Positions 1-9,311 of a stretch of DNA of 64,000 nucleotides are shown piece by piece (position 1 is the stretch's first letter; every line of letters starts with the position of its first letter). The notes under the pieces are model-generated. The model saw only the letters and a program-made list of their open reading frames with translations. It was not told the origin of the DNA and searched no databases. Origin of the DNA: Cobetia amphilecti (GTDB lineage: Bacteria; Pseudomonadota; Gammaproteobacteria; Pseudomonadales; Halomonadaceae); the NCBI RefSeq assembly GCF_020217465.1, contig NZ_CP084115.1, positions 4,092,001 to 4,156,000 of the forward strand, given 5' to 3'. Position numbers and translations under genes: made by a program.

Positions 1-624
1 GTGGTCACCGATGCGCTCCAGCGCACGCAGAATCCACATCACATTGAGCACCGGCGTGATCTGGCGCGCGTCTTCCATCATGAAGGTCATCAGCGAGCGC
101 ATCGCGCTCTGATATTCCAGATCCACCGAGGCGTCTTCACGCAGTACCTTGAGGGCAAGGTCGGTATCGAAGCGCGCGAAGGCCGTCAGGGAGTCACGCA
201 CCATGCTGCGCACGTGCTGACTGAGGTGACGCACCTCGACCATGCCGCGCGGGCTCTGGCCATTCTCGACCAGCGAGATGGCATTGCGTGCGATCTTGCT
301 CGATTCATCACCGATACGTTCGAGATCGGAGGTGGCGCGGATGACGGCCAGCACCAGGCGCAGGTCGGAGGCCGCCGGCTGACGGCGGGCCAACACCCGG
401 GTGCACTCGTCATCGATCTTGAGCTGCATGTCGTTGACAGCCTTGTCGTTGTCGCGCACCCGCGTGGCGGTTTCACTGTCGCCTTCCAGCAATGCCGTGA
501 CGGCATCCTGCAGCTGCTTCTCTACCAGTCCGCCCATGGCCAGCAGGTGTGTCTTCAGTGCATCCAGCTCGTGATTGAACTGCTCTGAGATATGCTTGCC
601 GTGCGAATCGCTGGTGATATCCAT
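1..624 (-). CDS. phoU: Phosphate transport regulator PhoU (3' end cut by window)
   Basis: PhoU is a cytoplasmic helical-bundle protein that couples the Pst transporter to PhoR/PhoB signalling and represses the Pho regulon when phosphate is plentiful. The frame opens at an ATG at 624 and runs 208 codons to the window edge without a stop, so roughly the last 30 residues of the usual 235-240 are outside. The two PhoU repeats are recognisable, with acidic metal-cluster-type motifs such as ERIGDESS near residue 100 and a second RIGDH at the edge. It lies downstream of pstB on the same strand after a 219-base gap in which I see no obvious promoter. Confidence 0.93.
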   Translation of the reverse strand, partial: MDITSDSHGKHISEQFNHELDALKTHLLAMGGLVEKQLQDAVTALLEGDSETATRVRDNDKAVNDMQLKIDDECTRVLARRQPAASDLRLVLAVIRATSDLERIGDESSKIARNAISLVENGQSPRGMVEVRHLSQHVRSMVRDSLTAFARFDTDLALKVLREDASVDLEYQSAMRSLMTFMMEDARQITPVLNVMWILRALERIGDH

Positions 625-843
625 TTCCCTCTCCCGGAAAGTCGCCCACCGAGTCAGGGGGCGTGACATGAATGACGTGACAAGTATGGCCCACTACTGA
701 CTGACACAGCGGGCTCCCCCTCAGCATGCCGACACTTGATTGCAGTTATGTTTCACCCATGGCGCAAAGGCGCTATCTGGCCGCCATCGTCAGCAATATC
801 AGGACGAAAGGGCTACCTGGCTGCACGTTCGCGCATGAGCGCG

Positions 844-1689
844 CTAACCGAAACGCCCCGTGATGTAGTCTTCCGTCTGGCGGCGCCGCGGGTTGGTGAA
901 CAGCTGATCGGTCGGGGCGAATTCCACCAGGCGGCCCTCATGCAGGAAGGCGGTATCGTCTGACACCCGCGCGGCCTGCTGCATGTTGTGCGTGACGATG
1001 ATCAGTGTCAGGCGCGAGCGCAGCGAACGGATCAGCTCCTCGATCTTGAGCGTCGAGATGGGGTCCAGCGCCGAGGCCGGTTCATCCAGCAGCAGCACCT
1101 CCGGCTCGACCGCCAGCGTCCGCGCGATCACCAGCCGCTGTTGCTGGCCACCCGAGAGCCCCAGCGCGCTGTCGTGCAGGCGGTCCTTCACCTCTTCCCA
1201 GAGCGCCGCGGAGCGCAGACAGGATTCGACCTTGTCATCGAGGTGGCGCTTGTCATTCTCGCCGACCAGCCGCAGTCCGAAGGCCACGTTCTCGTAGACC
1301 GACATCGGAAAGGGGTTGGGCGTCTGGAAGACCATGCCGATCCGGCGGCGCAGCATCGGCACGTCCACGCCGCGCGCATGAATGTCCTCGCCCTCGAGCA
1401 GTACCTTGCCGGAAAGACGTGACTGTTCGTCGAGATCGGTCATGCGATTGAAGGTACGCAACAGACTCGACTTGCCGCAGCCGGAAGGGCCGATGAAGGC
1501 CGTCACGCGCTTGCGCGCGATCTGCAGGCTGACGTCCTCCAGGGCGCGGCGCGTCTGGTTCTCCTTGCCGACACGTGCCTGATAATCGAGGCTCAGGTGA
1601 CGGGTTTCCAGGCAGATGTCCTCAGCCGGCCGCGCAGGCGTCTCCTGAAGAAACAACTGGGGCTTGGGCTGTTCAGAGTCACGCCTCAT
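844..1689 (-). CDS. pstB: Phosphate ABC transporter ATP-binding protein PstB
   Basis: This is the ATPase subunit that powers phosphate uptake through PstA/PstC at the inner membrane. The 281-residue reading has Walker A GPSGCGKS at about residues 67-74, a signature LSGGQQQRL, Walker [14 protein letters not shown] and the switch histidine in [10 protein letters not shown], all typical of PstB. I chose the ATG at 1689 because it overlaps the pstA stop as ATGA, the usual sign of translational coupling. A longer frame to 1755 would lie inside pstA and has no family support. The N-terminal ~25 residues are a variable extension. Confidence 0.95.
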   Translation of the reverse strand: MRRDSEQPKPQLFLQETPARPAEDICLETRHLSLDYQARVGKENQTRRALEDVSLQIARKRVTAFIGPSGCGKSSLLRTFNRMTDLDEQSRLSGKVLLEGEDIHARGVDVPMLRRRIGMVFQTPNPFPMSVYENVAFGLRLVGENDKRHLDDKVESCLRSAALWEEVKDRLHDSALGLSGGQQQRLVIARTLAVEPEVLLLDEPASALDPISTLKIEELIRSLRSRLTLIIVTHNMQQAARVSDDTAFLHEGRLVEFAPTDQLFTNPRRRQTEDYITGRFG

Positions 1690-3482
1690 TCGGTGGCTCC
1701 CTTGTAACGTTGTGCCAGCATGTGACGCAGGCGAATGGCACTCAGATTGAGGCATAGAATCACGACCACCAGCACCAGCGCGGTCGCGTAGACCAGCGGC
1801 CGACTGCTGAAGGCGTCGCTGCTCTGGAAGGCCAGATCATAGACCTGATGCCCCAGATGCATGAATTTTCGGTCCAGATGCAGCCACGGGAAGCTGTCAT
1901 CCAGCGGCAGGTCCGGGGCCAGCTTGACCACCCCGACCAGCATCAGCGGCGCGACTTCGCCCGCCGCACGCGCCACGGCCAGAATCAGCCCCGTCATCAG
2001 CGCCGGCGAGGCAGCCGGAATCACCACGCGCTTGAGCGTTTCCAGGCGTGTCGCCCCCAGCGCCAGCGCACCTTCGCGCAGACGACGCGGCACGCGCGCC
2101 AGCCCCTCTTCCGTGGCGACGATCACCACCGGCAAGGTCAGCAGGGCCAGCGTCAGCGAGGCCCACAGAATGCCGCCGGTCCCGAAGGTCGGCGTCGGCA
2201 GCCGCTCGGAATAGAACAGCTCATCGATTCCGGCGCCCAGTCCATAGACGAAGAAACCGAGACCGAACACGCCGTAGACAATGGAGGGCACCCCGGCCAG
2301 GTTGCGCAGCGCGATGCGCGTCAGGCGCGTCAGGCGTCCCTGATGGGCCACCTCGTGCAGATAGAGCGCCGCCATCACGCCGAAGGGCATCACCATGATC
2401 GACATCAGTACCACCATCAGCACGGTGCCGAAGATGGCGGGCCAGACGCCACCGAAGCCCTCGGTGGGCGCGCCAGCCACGAAGTCACGGAAACGCTTGA
2501 ACGTCATCATCAGCCGGCCGCTGAAGCCCATCGCATTGGGCCGCCAGGCATTGCGGATATCATCGAGCGCGATGCGGCCTTCGTAGCCGCCATTGCCGCC
2601 CAGCAGCAACTGACCGCCCGCCAGCGCATCCCGCAGGGCACTCAGCTGACCTTCACGCTCGATGAAGGCGCTGCGCACCTCTTCCAACTCCTCCTGCATC
2701 TGCTGCTCGAGCTCAGCGTCCTCTTGAGTCCGCGCCGGGTCACCGTCAGCAGTGGCGCTGCGCCGGGATTCGAGCGACTGCTGCAGCGCCTGATAGCGAC
2801 TGCTCAAGGCTTCACTGTCCAGGCGCAGTGCCTGCAACTGGCGGCGCTCGCTCTCGATCATCTTCAGGCGGGCAAACAGCGGCTCGGCGTCCTCGGACAA
2901 GGGCCGGACAGGTCCGTCGCCGACATCGGGCGTGTGGTCCATCTCCCCTGTCATCGGGTCACTCAGCGCCCGTGGCATGCCGTAGAGAGTGCGGCCATCG
3001 CGCATTTCCAGCATCAGCGCCTGGCTGGGGAAGGTCATCCTGTCGAGCAGCGTCTCCGGCAGCCACTGCCAGCTGGCCGCGGCCCCGTCACGTGAGGATG
3101 TCTGCAGCAGCCACCATTGCTGGCGAGCGTCATCCCCCTCGCCCGAGGTAACACGGCGCATCTCCTCGTGCATCAGCTCGCCGAGCAGATGGCGATTGTC
3201 GGCCGCTGGCTCACCGCGCGTGGTGGTCAGCGCCGTGGGACTCTGGCCCGGCTGCGCCGTCAGCTCCACCTCGACCAGCCGTGAGGGCCAGAAGTGACTG
3301 AAGGAGCCCACCACCAGCAGGCTGAGCAGGCCCAGCACCAGCACCAGCGAGACACTGACCGCCATGGCATTCAGCCAGCCCCACGGGCCGCCGTCGCGCC
3401 AGTAGCGCTGCAGGCGCCCGACCAGCGGCTCGCGCGGGCGCAGCAGTGAGGAGCTGGCGCGATTGGTGTCAGGGTGACTCAT
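1686..3482 (-). CDS. pstA: Phosphate ABC transporter permease PstA, long form
   Basis: PstA forms the phosphate channel together with PstC. At 598 residues it is about twice the size of E. coli PstA. One membrane segment near residues 40-62 is followed by a roughly 280-residue periplasmic insert with a glutamate/glutamine-rich coiled-coil stretch (about 205-275). The conserved multi-spanning permease domain occupies about 345-590, with the EAA-type loop [16 protein letters not shown] that docks on PstB. Long PstA forms of this kind are known in Pseudomonas and relatives. Start and stop overlap pstC and pstB by ATGA, so pstC-pstA-pstB should be one translational unit. Confidence 0.92.
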   Translation of the reverse strand: MSHPDTNRASSSLLRPREPLVGRLQRYWRDGGPWGWLNAMAVSVSLVLVLGLLSLLVVGSFSHFWPSRLVEVELTAQPGQSPTALTTTRGEPAADNRHLLGELMHEEMRRVTSGEGDDARQQWWLLQTSSRDGAAASWQWLPETLLDRMTFPSQALMLEMRDGRTLYGMPRALSDPMTGEMDHTPDVGDGPVRPLSEDAEPLFARLKMIESERRQLQALRLDSEALSSRYQALQQSLESRRSATADGDPARTQEDAELEQQMQEELEEVRSAFIEREGQLSALRDALAGGQLLLGGNGGYEGRIALDDIRNAWRPNAMGFSGRLMMTFKRFRDFVAGAPTEGFGGVWPAIFGTVLMVVLMSIMVMPFGVMAALYLHEVAHQGRLTRLTRIALRNLAGVPSIVYGVFGLGFFVYGLGAGIDELFYSERLPTPTFGTGGILWASLTLALLTLPVVIVATEEGLARVPRRLREGALALGATRLETLKRVVIPAASPALMTGLILAVARAAGEVAPLMLVGVVKLAPDLPLDDSFPWLHLDRKFMHLGHQVYDLAFQSSDAFSSRPLVYATALVLVVVILCLNLSAIRLRHMLAQRYKGATE

Positions 3483-5728
3483 CCCCAGCTCCCCTGATTG
3501 GGCGGCGTGAAGCGCTGTCGCAGCACTTCCGCCAGCGTATTGACCACGAAGGTGAAGACGAACAATGCCAGGGCAGCGAGGAACAGCAAGCGGTAGTGGC
3601 TGCTGCCGACCTCGGCCTCCGGCAGCTCGATGGCCAGGGTCGCGGCCAGTGAACGCAGGCCCTCGAACAGACTGGCATCCACCAGCGGCGTATTGCCGGC
3701 CACCATCAGCACGATCATCGTCTCACCGACGGCACGCCCCATGCCGATCATCATCGCCGAGAACAGCCCGACCGCAGCGGCAGGCAGGATGACGCGGCGC
3801 AGACTCTGCCATGGCGTCGCGCCAAGCGCCGCGGAGCCTGCGGCCAGACCGCGCGGCACCGACGAGAGGGCATCCTCGCTGAGCGTGAACAGGGTCGGCA
3901 TCACCGCCAGCCCCAGCGCCATGCCGGTCACCAGGGTGTTGCGCTGGGCGTAATCGATGCCGTAGTGGCTGAACAGCCACTGGCGGAGGTCACCGTCGAA
4001 CCACCACTGCTCGACCTGGCCGGCGATGGTCACATCCAGCCACAGCAGCACGAACAGCAGCGGCAACAGCCCGAAGGCCGCCATGTTTTCCGGCAGCAGA
4101 TTACGCCATACGCGCGGCGACAGGGTCCACAGGAAGCCGGCCACCATGGTGCCCAGCGGAATCAGGACCAGCCCCAGCAACACCGCCATCAGCTCACGCT
4201 CGACGAAGGGCGCGACCACCAGCGCGGCGATGAAGCCGATCACCACGGTCGGCAGCGCCTCCATCATCTCCAGCAGCGGCTTGATGCGGGAACGCTGGCG
4301 CGGCGCCATGAAGCAGGCGACATGGATGGCACAGCCGAGCCCCAACGGCACGGCAAACAGCAGCCCGACCAGCGCCGCCTTGAGCGTGCCCCACATGATG
4401 GGCACCAGCGACAGACGGGGTTCGTGGGTACCGGTGCTCTCCAGCTGCCAGATCCACTCCGGCGCTGCGCGTCCCTCATACCAGACCTTGCCGAAGATGG
4501 CGTCGAGCCCGACGGCCTGATGCGGGTCGTGTATCGCAAGCCCCGCATAGGCCTTGCCGAGCGCCCCCAGCGACGCTTCCTGAGCGGGCAGCCTTGCCTC
4601 CCGGGTCGCCGATGCCAGCAAGCGGCGGTCATCATTGTCAAATTCCAGCGTCACGCCAGCCGCGACCCGGGCGGCGTCCAGCCAGTCCAGCACCTGACGG
4701 CGACGCTCGCTGGTGGCCAGATAGAGGCCAAGGCGGCCGTTGGCGTCCAGCGCGGCAAAGCCGAGGCTGTGATGGGCGGCAGCCATCGTCACCACCGGCG
4801 CCGACAGGTCACTGTCAAAGACGCCGGCCTTGACCAGCGGCTGCGCATGCGCCGGCAACAGGTAATGGCTCAGGCCACCGGCGGCGTCTCCGACGATCAG
4901 GCTTCTGCCGCCACGCAGGACGCTGATCGCGGTGATCGCCGGCGATGACGCGGAGGCAGAAGAGGCCATAGCGTGATGTGCCAGCTTGCGCGCCAGCGGC
5001 TTGGTCCCGGTGGAGGCCTCGCTCAGTTGCCACTGGGTGAAGCCATCGCGGTCAGCGGTGACCAGCAGACGCCCCTGCTGCGAAGACAGCCTGGCCGTGC
5101 CCGGCAACCACTGCTGCTGCCACTCGGAGAGCGGCGTCTGGCTTGCTGCATCGTCACCCAGCGCGCCGGCGGTAGCGTGCGACGCCGACAAGGCCAGGCG
5201 CGCCAGCCACAGGCCATCGCCCTCCTCGTACGGAATGCGCAGCCACAGCTGGTCACGGCTGAGCATCAGGCTTGCCTGGCGGCGCTCAAGCCCTGCGGGA
5301 ACCTCGATGGCACTGCCGCGCAGTCGCACGCCAGCGGCGGACTGCTGAACCACCTGCAGGCGATCATCCGCGAGCCAGACACCCGCCAGCGGCGAGGTAC
5401 GCGAATCCGCCGTCGAATCGTCACTGGCCAGCACGGGAGGCAGCCCGTCACGCGCGGCAAGCGGCATGTCAGGCAAGGCGCTCAGCCAGTCAGGATCGGT
5501 CTGCGCGGCAGGCATCTGCTGGTCGCTCACTTGCTGTTCGAGCGCCTGCTGAGGAAGCGACGTGACGCTGGCGGGCTTGAGCAGCGGCCACGACACGCTG
5601 ACCAGATAGGCCAGCATCACGACGACGATGACCATCACGCCCAGCCCGGCCGCTGTCAGCCACAGACTGGCAAGACGGTCATGCCGCAGACGACGACGCT
5701 GCATTCGGGAGGCATCAACTGCCGACAT
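3479..5728 (-). CDS. pstC: Phosphate ABC transporter permease PstC, long form
   Basis: PstC is the second channel subunit of the high-affinity phosphate transporter. The 749-residue protein has one N-terminal membrane helix (about 26-48), a periplasmic region of about 400 residues absent from the short E. coli protein, and a C-terminal permease domain with several membrane segments and the coupling loop AGSAALGATPWQSLRR. It is the first gene of the pstC-pstA-pstB unit and lies just downstream of a strong Pho box. The ATG at 5728 has only a weak ribosome-binding site. What the periplasmic region does is unknown to me. Confidence 0.92.
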   Translation of the reverse strand: MSAVDASRMQRRRLRHDRLASLWLTAAGLGVMVIVVVMLAYLVSVSWPLLKPASVTSLPQQALEQQVSDQQMPAAQTDPDWLSALPDMPLAARDGLPPVLASDDSTADSRTSPLAGVWLADDRLQVVQQSAAGVRLRGSAIEVPAGLERRQASLMLSRDQLWLRIPYEEGDGLWLARLALSASHATAGALGDDAASQTPLSEWQQQWLPGTARLSSQQGRLLVTADRDGFTQWQLSEASTGTKPLARKLAHHAMASSASASSPAITAISVLRGGRSLIVGDAAGGLSHYLLPAHAQPLVKAGVFDSDLSAPVVTMAAAHHSLGFAALDANGRLGLYLATSERRRQVLDWLDAARVAAGVTLEFDNDDRRLLASATREARLPAQEASLGALGKAYAGLAIHDPHQAVGLDAIFGKVWYEGRAAPEWIWQLESTGTHEPRLSLVPIMWGTLKAALVGLLFAVPLGLGCAIHVACFMAPRQRSRIKPLLEMMEALPTVVIGFIAALVVAPFVERELMAVLLGLVLIPLGTMVAGFLWTLSPRVWRNLLPENMAAFGLLPLLFVLLWLDVTIAGQVEQWWFDGDLRQWLFSHYGIDYAQRNTLVTGMALGLAVMPTLFTLSEDALSSVPRGLAAGSAALGATPWQSLRRVILPAAAVGLFSAMMIGMGRAVGETMIVLMVAGNTPLVDASLFEGLRSLAATLAIELPEAEVGSSHYRLLFLAALALFVFTFVVNTLAEVLRQRFTPPNQGSWG

Positions 5729-5802
5729 GAAATATCACCACGAAAGGATTCGCGCCCTGGAGTGTCGACTCCGCAGACGCATGAAGCGGGTATGGCACCG
5801 AG

Positions 5803-5834
5803 ATTATGTCCAAGTGATGACAGAGAGATGACAA
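5803..5834 (-). promoter_or_regulatory. Pho box and -10 element of the pstCAB promoter
   Basis: Read on the minus strand, 5834-5817 is TTGTCATCTCTCTGTCAT: two 7-base PhoB half-sites (TTGTCAT, CTGTCAT) separated by 4 bases, matching the consensus CTGTCAT-N4-CTGTCAT closely. A third, weaker repeat (TGGACAT) follows at the same 11-base period. CATAAT at 5808-5803 fits a -10 element at the right distance for a PhoB-activated promoter that lacks a -35. It lies between pstS and pstC, so pstCAB can be expressed separately from pstS. Confidence 0.82.
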
Positions 5835-5841
5835 AGGCGAA

Positions 5842-6942
5842 TCAAAGGGCATCCACATCCTCCAGCCCCAATTGCTGACGCCAGTGCAGCAGCTGCTTTT
5901 CCGGCAGCGGCACATAGCCACCACGCAGGATGGCCTGCTGACCCTGGCGCGACATGATCAATGACAGGAAGGCCTGCTCCAGCGCCGGGAGCGGCTCGTC
6001 AGGCACCCTATTGACGTAGATGTACAGCGCGCGGGTCAGCGGATAACGGCCATCGCGAATGCTGGCCCGGCTCGGGAAGACGGCGTGGCCACCCGCCTCA
6101 CGGCTGACGGACAGCTGCTTCACCAGCGGCGAAGAAGTGCTGAAGCTGGCATAGCCGATGCCATTGGGCGAGGAGCCCACCGCACCGATGATGGAGGCCG
6201 AGCCCGGCTGTTCACTGACATCGAGGCGGAAGTCGCCATCGCACAGCGCGATACGGCGGAAGGCGCCGTAGGTGCCCGAGGTGGCACTGCGCCCGAAGCG
6301 CGTGATCTGGCGGTCATTCCACTCATCACTCAGCCCGAGCTGGCCCCAGCGATTGGCTGCCTGGCCACCACAGTTGTGCGTGGCGGAGAAGATGGCATCC
6401 AGCTGCGCGATGCTGATCTCCTCCAGCGGATTGCTGCGATGCACGATGATGCCCATCGCATCCAGCGCCACGGGCACACCAAGCGGCGGATAGCCGAATT
6501 CACGCGTGAAGTCCTGACGCTCCTGATCGCTCATCGGGCGCGACATCAGCCCGATGCGAGTGGTGCCGGCGATCAATGCCGGCGGCGCCGTCGAGGAGCC
6601 CGCTGCCTGCAGCTGCACGCGCACCCCCGGATGATAGCGGCGCAGCTGGGCAGCCCAGCGCGTTACCAGCACCGACAGGGTATCCGAGCCCACCGCCGTC
6701 AGGTTGCCCACCACCCCGGACACCGGGCGATATTCGGGCACCTTGTCGGCCAGTGCCGGAGCCGAGAGCGTCGAGAGCCCCAGCAGGCAGGCAAGCGACA
6801 TCAGCCGCAGCGACGGCAGACCTGAGCGCAGACGGGGCGCGCAGGAGGAAGGCACATATGAGGAGGACGCGGATGACCCGCGACGCGACGCGAACACGGC
6901 GCGAAAGCCTGAACGAACAAGCGACCCGACGGAAACTGACAT
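5842..6942 (-). CDS. pstS: Periplasmic phosphate-binding protein PstS
   Basis: PstS captures phosphate in the periplasm and delivers it to PstCA. It belongs to the PBP-like domain group: the core contains GSDTLSVLVTRWA and, later, GRSATSGTYGAFRR, where the Ser/Thr/Arg residues form the phosphate site in this family. I placed the start at the ATG at 6942, giving 366 residues with an N-terminal stretch ending in a hydrophobic segment and an ALA cleavage motif (about residue 65). This export segment is unusually long. A longer frame upstream to 7083 is Arg/Cys-rich and unlikely. The gene is upstream of pstC on the same strand. Confidence 0.9.
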   Translation of the reverse strand: MSVSVGSLVRSGFRAVFASRRGSSASSSYVPSSCAPRLRSGLPSLRLMSLACLLGLSTLSAPALADKVPEYRPVSGVVGNLTAVGSDTLSVLVTRWAAQLRRYHPGVRVQLQAAGSSTAPPALIAGTTRIGLMSRPMSDQERQDFTREFGYPPLGVPVALDAMGIIVHRSNPLEEISIAQLDAIFSATHNCGGQAANRWGQLGLSDEWNDRQITRFGRSATSGTYGAFRRIALCDGDFRLDVSEQPGSASIIGAVGSSPNGIGYASFSTSSPLVKQLSVSREAGGHAVFPSRASIRDGRYPLTRALYIYVNRVPDEPLPALEQAFLSLIMSRQGQQAILRGGYVPLPEKQLLHWRQQLGLEDVDAL

Positions 6943-7129
6943 GGCGACTTCCCACCAGAGAATGAACAAGATGACGATGCGACACGGAGCTGGCCACTGC
7001 TTGCCACGCCCGTGGCGACGGGCATGCGACGGTGGATCAAGGCGGCCCGTGCAGCATGGCGAAAGACAGCGAGTATCCGTCATTGCTGCGTTGAGGAACG
7101 ATACTCCATGCTGCAGCGCAAAAAATCTC

Positions 7130-7147
7130 CTGACAGTCCATCGTCAG
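7130..7147 (-). promoter_or_regulatory. Possible weak Pho box upstream of pstS
   Basis: On the minus strand 7147-7130 reads CTGACGATGGACTGTCAG. The second 7-base half-site matches CTGTCAT at six positions and the first at four, with the correct 4-base spacing. It is about 190 bases upstream of the chosen pstS start. It is much weaker than the site before pstC, so this is a suggestion only. Confidence 0.3.
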
Positions 7148-7275
7148 TGAGGACAGTGCTTTGTCCGCCGGAGTAGGATACAGGAGATGATGAAGCCGCT
7201 GCGGCTCATCCGCCATGGTCTGCGTCGCGCTGATGCTATCGATGGCCCCGGTGACTTTCTTCGGCGATTGCCGAA

Positions 7276-7357
7276 GTGCCCTGTATAAGGCCCCCTGTGC
7301 AAGGCAGTGCCCTGTACAAGGAGGCGTCCTATGCAAGGCAGCGCCCTGCGCCAAAAG
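7276..7357. repeat. Five degenerate ~17-bp tandem repeats
   Basis: Successive units share the core CCTGTRYAAGG, for example GTGCCCTGTATAAGGCC, GTGCCCTGTACAAGGAG and GCGTCCTATGCAAGGCA. Four units are 17 bases and one (7293-7306) is 14. The array lies in non-coding sequence about 75 bases upstream of the thioesterase gene. Confidence 0.7.
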
Positions 7358-7430
7358 ACGCACCTTTTTCAGACGCAAGGGTGCAGAAATGAAATGACCA
7401 TTTTATAACAACAAGATAGCGAGTCATGAC

Positions 7431-7865
7431 ATGCAAGCTCTGGATGATATCCCGACGCCGAACGGCACACTGACGCTAAAATTGATCGCCCAACGCCAGG
7501 ACACCAATCTCTATGGCGACATCAGCGGCGGCTGGCTGATGCACCGCATGGACGAGGCCTGTGAGCTGGCCGCCGGGCGCGTCGCCCACGGACGCACTGC
7601 CACCGTGGCCGTCGAAGGCCTCGATTTCCTGTCGCCGGTGCGTATCGGCTCGGTGGTCAATATCTTCACTCAGGTGGCCGAGGTCGGGCGCAGTTCGATC
7701 AGGCTCGCCGTCGAGGTCTGGATCCGCCCGCCGCAGGAGCGCAATCAACACGCGCTGACCAAGGTGACCGAAGCCTGCTACGTGATGGTGGCACTCGATG
7801 ACAATGGCCGCATCCGCGCCGTACCGGAGCAGGCCAGCACCGCCATCATCGAGGAGCAGGACTGA
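7431..7865 (+). CDS. yciA: Acyl-CoA thioesterase, YciA/hotdog family
   Basis: Members hydrolyse acyl-CoA thioesters to free acid and CoA in the cytoplasm. The 144-residue protein has the single hotdog domain expected, with the catalytic-loop motif GDISGGWLMHRMDEA (about 29-43) and TVAVEGLDFLSPV (about 59-71), both strongly YciA-like. It stands alone, divergent from pstS, and is followed by a bidirectional terminator. The ribosome-binding site is weak. A 16-base tandem duplication spans its stop codon. The substrate range cannot be read from the sequence. Confidence 0.88.
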   Translation: MQALDDIPTPNGTLTLKLIAQRQDTNLYGDISGGWLMHRMDEACELAAGRVAHGRTATVAVEGLDFLSPVRIGSVVNIFTQVAEVGRSSIRLAVEVWIRPPQERNQHALTKVTEACYVMVALDDNGRIRAVPEQASTAIIEEQD

Positions 7866-7885
7866 TCCTGAGCAGGACTGAGCCA
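7854..7885 (+). repeat. 16-bp tandem duplication spanning the thioesterase stop codon
   Basis: GAGCAGGACTGATCCT is followed directly by GAGCAGGACTGAGCCA (13 of 16 identical). The first copy contains the gene's TGA stop, and the junction supplies a second in-frame TGA two codons later. Confidence 0.75.
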
Positions 7886-7922
7886 GGCGCCTCGCCTCTC
7901 TTCCTGTCAGCCACACGCCAAG

Positions 7923-7950
7923 AAAAAGCCGCCCTCTGGGGCGGCTTTTT
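7923..7950. terminator. Bidirectional rho-independent terminator
   Basis: The hairpin AAAAAGCCGCCC-tctg-GGGCGGCTTTTT has a GC-rich stem flanked by A and T runs. It can therefore end both the thioesterase transcript (+) and that of the convergent TRAP-type gene (-). Confidence 0.9.
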
Positions 7951-8007
7951 CGTCAACAATCAGTCACGCGCTCAGACAGTCAGGCAGGCAGTCGGAAAGA
8001 GACTCGC

Positions 8008-9108
8008 TCAGGCTTCGCCCAGCACCCGACCACGCGCATCCAGATAAGCCTGCTCACCGATACGCGACCAGGGCGCGACCTGCTGCTGGAAGGCGCGGTA
8101 GGACTCATAGACGCGCCTGGCGTCCTCATCCTTGGCAATGAACTCGTCCAGCACCTCGTTGGAGGCATCGAACAGCGCCGCATAGACGTCCTGGGGGAAT
8201 TCACGCAGCTCCACACCGTGCTCCTCGACCAGCGAGGTCAGCGCAGTGGCGTTGCGCAGCGCGAATTCATCCACCATGGCGTGATTGGCGATTCTGGCCG
8301 CCTGGATCACCACCTGCTGCAGGTCTTCCGGCAATGCCTGCCAGGCCTCGAGATTGACGGTGCCTTCGAGGATGGCGGAAGGCTCGTTCCAGGCCGGCGA
8401 GTAGTAATACTTGGCCACCTGATGCAGGCCGAAGGCCAGATCATTGTAGGGGCCGACCCAGTCGGTGGCATCGATCACGCCGGTTTCCATCGCGGTGAAG
8501 ATCTCGCTGCCCGGCAGATTGACCGCGCTGGCGCCGATGCGATTCATCACTTCGCCCGCCAGCCCCGGCAGGCGGATCTTCAGCCCCTTCATGTCCTCGA
8601 GACTGTTCACTTCCTTGTTGAACCAGCCGGCCATCTGGGTGCCGGTGTTGCCCACCGCCAGCGGCTTGAGGTTGTGGCGCGAGTAGATCTCGTCCCACAG
8701 CTTCATGCCATCGCCATGATACAGCCAGGCGTTGGTCTCGGTGGTGTTCATGCCGAAGGGCACCGCAGTGAAGAACTGGGCCGCGGGCACCTTGCCCTTC
8801 CAGTAGTAAGAGGCCGAGTGGCCCATCTGGGCGGTACCGGAGGACACGGCATCGAAGACTTCCAGCGCCGGTACCATCTCGCCGGCGCCATAGACCTTGA
8901 CCTGCAGGCGACCACCAGAGAGCTGACCGATCAGGCTGGCGAATTCATTGGCACCGGTGCCCAGTGCCGGGAAGTTCTTCGGCCAGGAGGTGACCATCTT
9001 CCAGTGGATGGTCTCGCCCTCGGCGGCATTGGCGGTGGACACGAAAGGCGCGGCGGCGAGACCGGCAGCACCGGCCCCCAGAGCAGAGAGAAAACGGCGG
9101 CGTTGCAT
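8008..9108 (-). CDS. TRAP transporter solute-binding protein, TakP/DctP-like, Tat-exported
   Basis: This is the periplasmic binding component of a tripartite ATP-independent transporter. The 366-residue protein starts with a twin-arginine signal (RRRFLSALGAG) ending at about residue 28 (TANA). The mature part reads as a TRAP DctP-fold protein, with the region KGLKIRLPGLAGEV around residues 175-188 containing the arginine that normally binds the substrate carboxylate. Overall it resembles the TakP/mannitol-chloroaromatic branch, whose studied members bind 2-oxo acids. No DctQ or DctM membrane subunits are adjacent, so it is an orphan here. The true substrate is unknown. Confidence 0.85.
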   Translation of the reverse strand: MQRRRFLSALGAGAAGLAAAPFVSTANAAEGETIHWKMVTSWPKNFPALGTGANEFASLIGQLSGGRLQVKVYGAGEMVPALEVFDAVSSGTAQMGHSASYYWKGKVPAAQFFTAVPFGMNTTETNAWLYHGDGMKLWDEIYSRHNLKPLAVGNTGTQMAGWFNKEVNSLEDMKGLKIRLPGLAGEVMNRIGASAVNLPGSEIFTAMETGVIDATDWVGPYNDLAFGLHQVAKYYYSPAWNEPSAILEGTVNLEAWQALPEDLQQVVIQAARIANHAMVDEFALRNATALTSLVEEHGVELREFPQDVYAALFDASNEVLDEFIAKDEDARRVYESYRAFQQQVAPWSRIGEQAYLDARGRVLGEA

Positions 9109-9311
9109 GGGACTTTCCTTGTTCGAGTTGTGGGCAATGCATGACGCGGCATCAAGACAGCATGTCTGCCACTATGCCGCGACCCATGGATGGCCCACAA
9201 CTGCACCAAGGCCGTAATGGCGAACGAATACCGCGCCCCCTGCCCCGCGCTACACCTCTTGCCAGCGCCTGCAGTCAGCGCCTCATGGCTGCGTCTGCCA
9301 TCAATGCAGGA

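Larger units (their letters stand above)
6943..7430. other. Intergenic region between pstS and the thioesterase gene
   Basis: This 488-base divergent gap holds the possible weak Pho box at 7130-7147 and the degenerate repeat array at 7276-7357. I see no convincing gene; the open frames across it are Arg/Cys-rich or cross the repeats. Confidence 0.6.
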
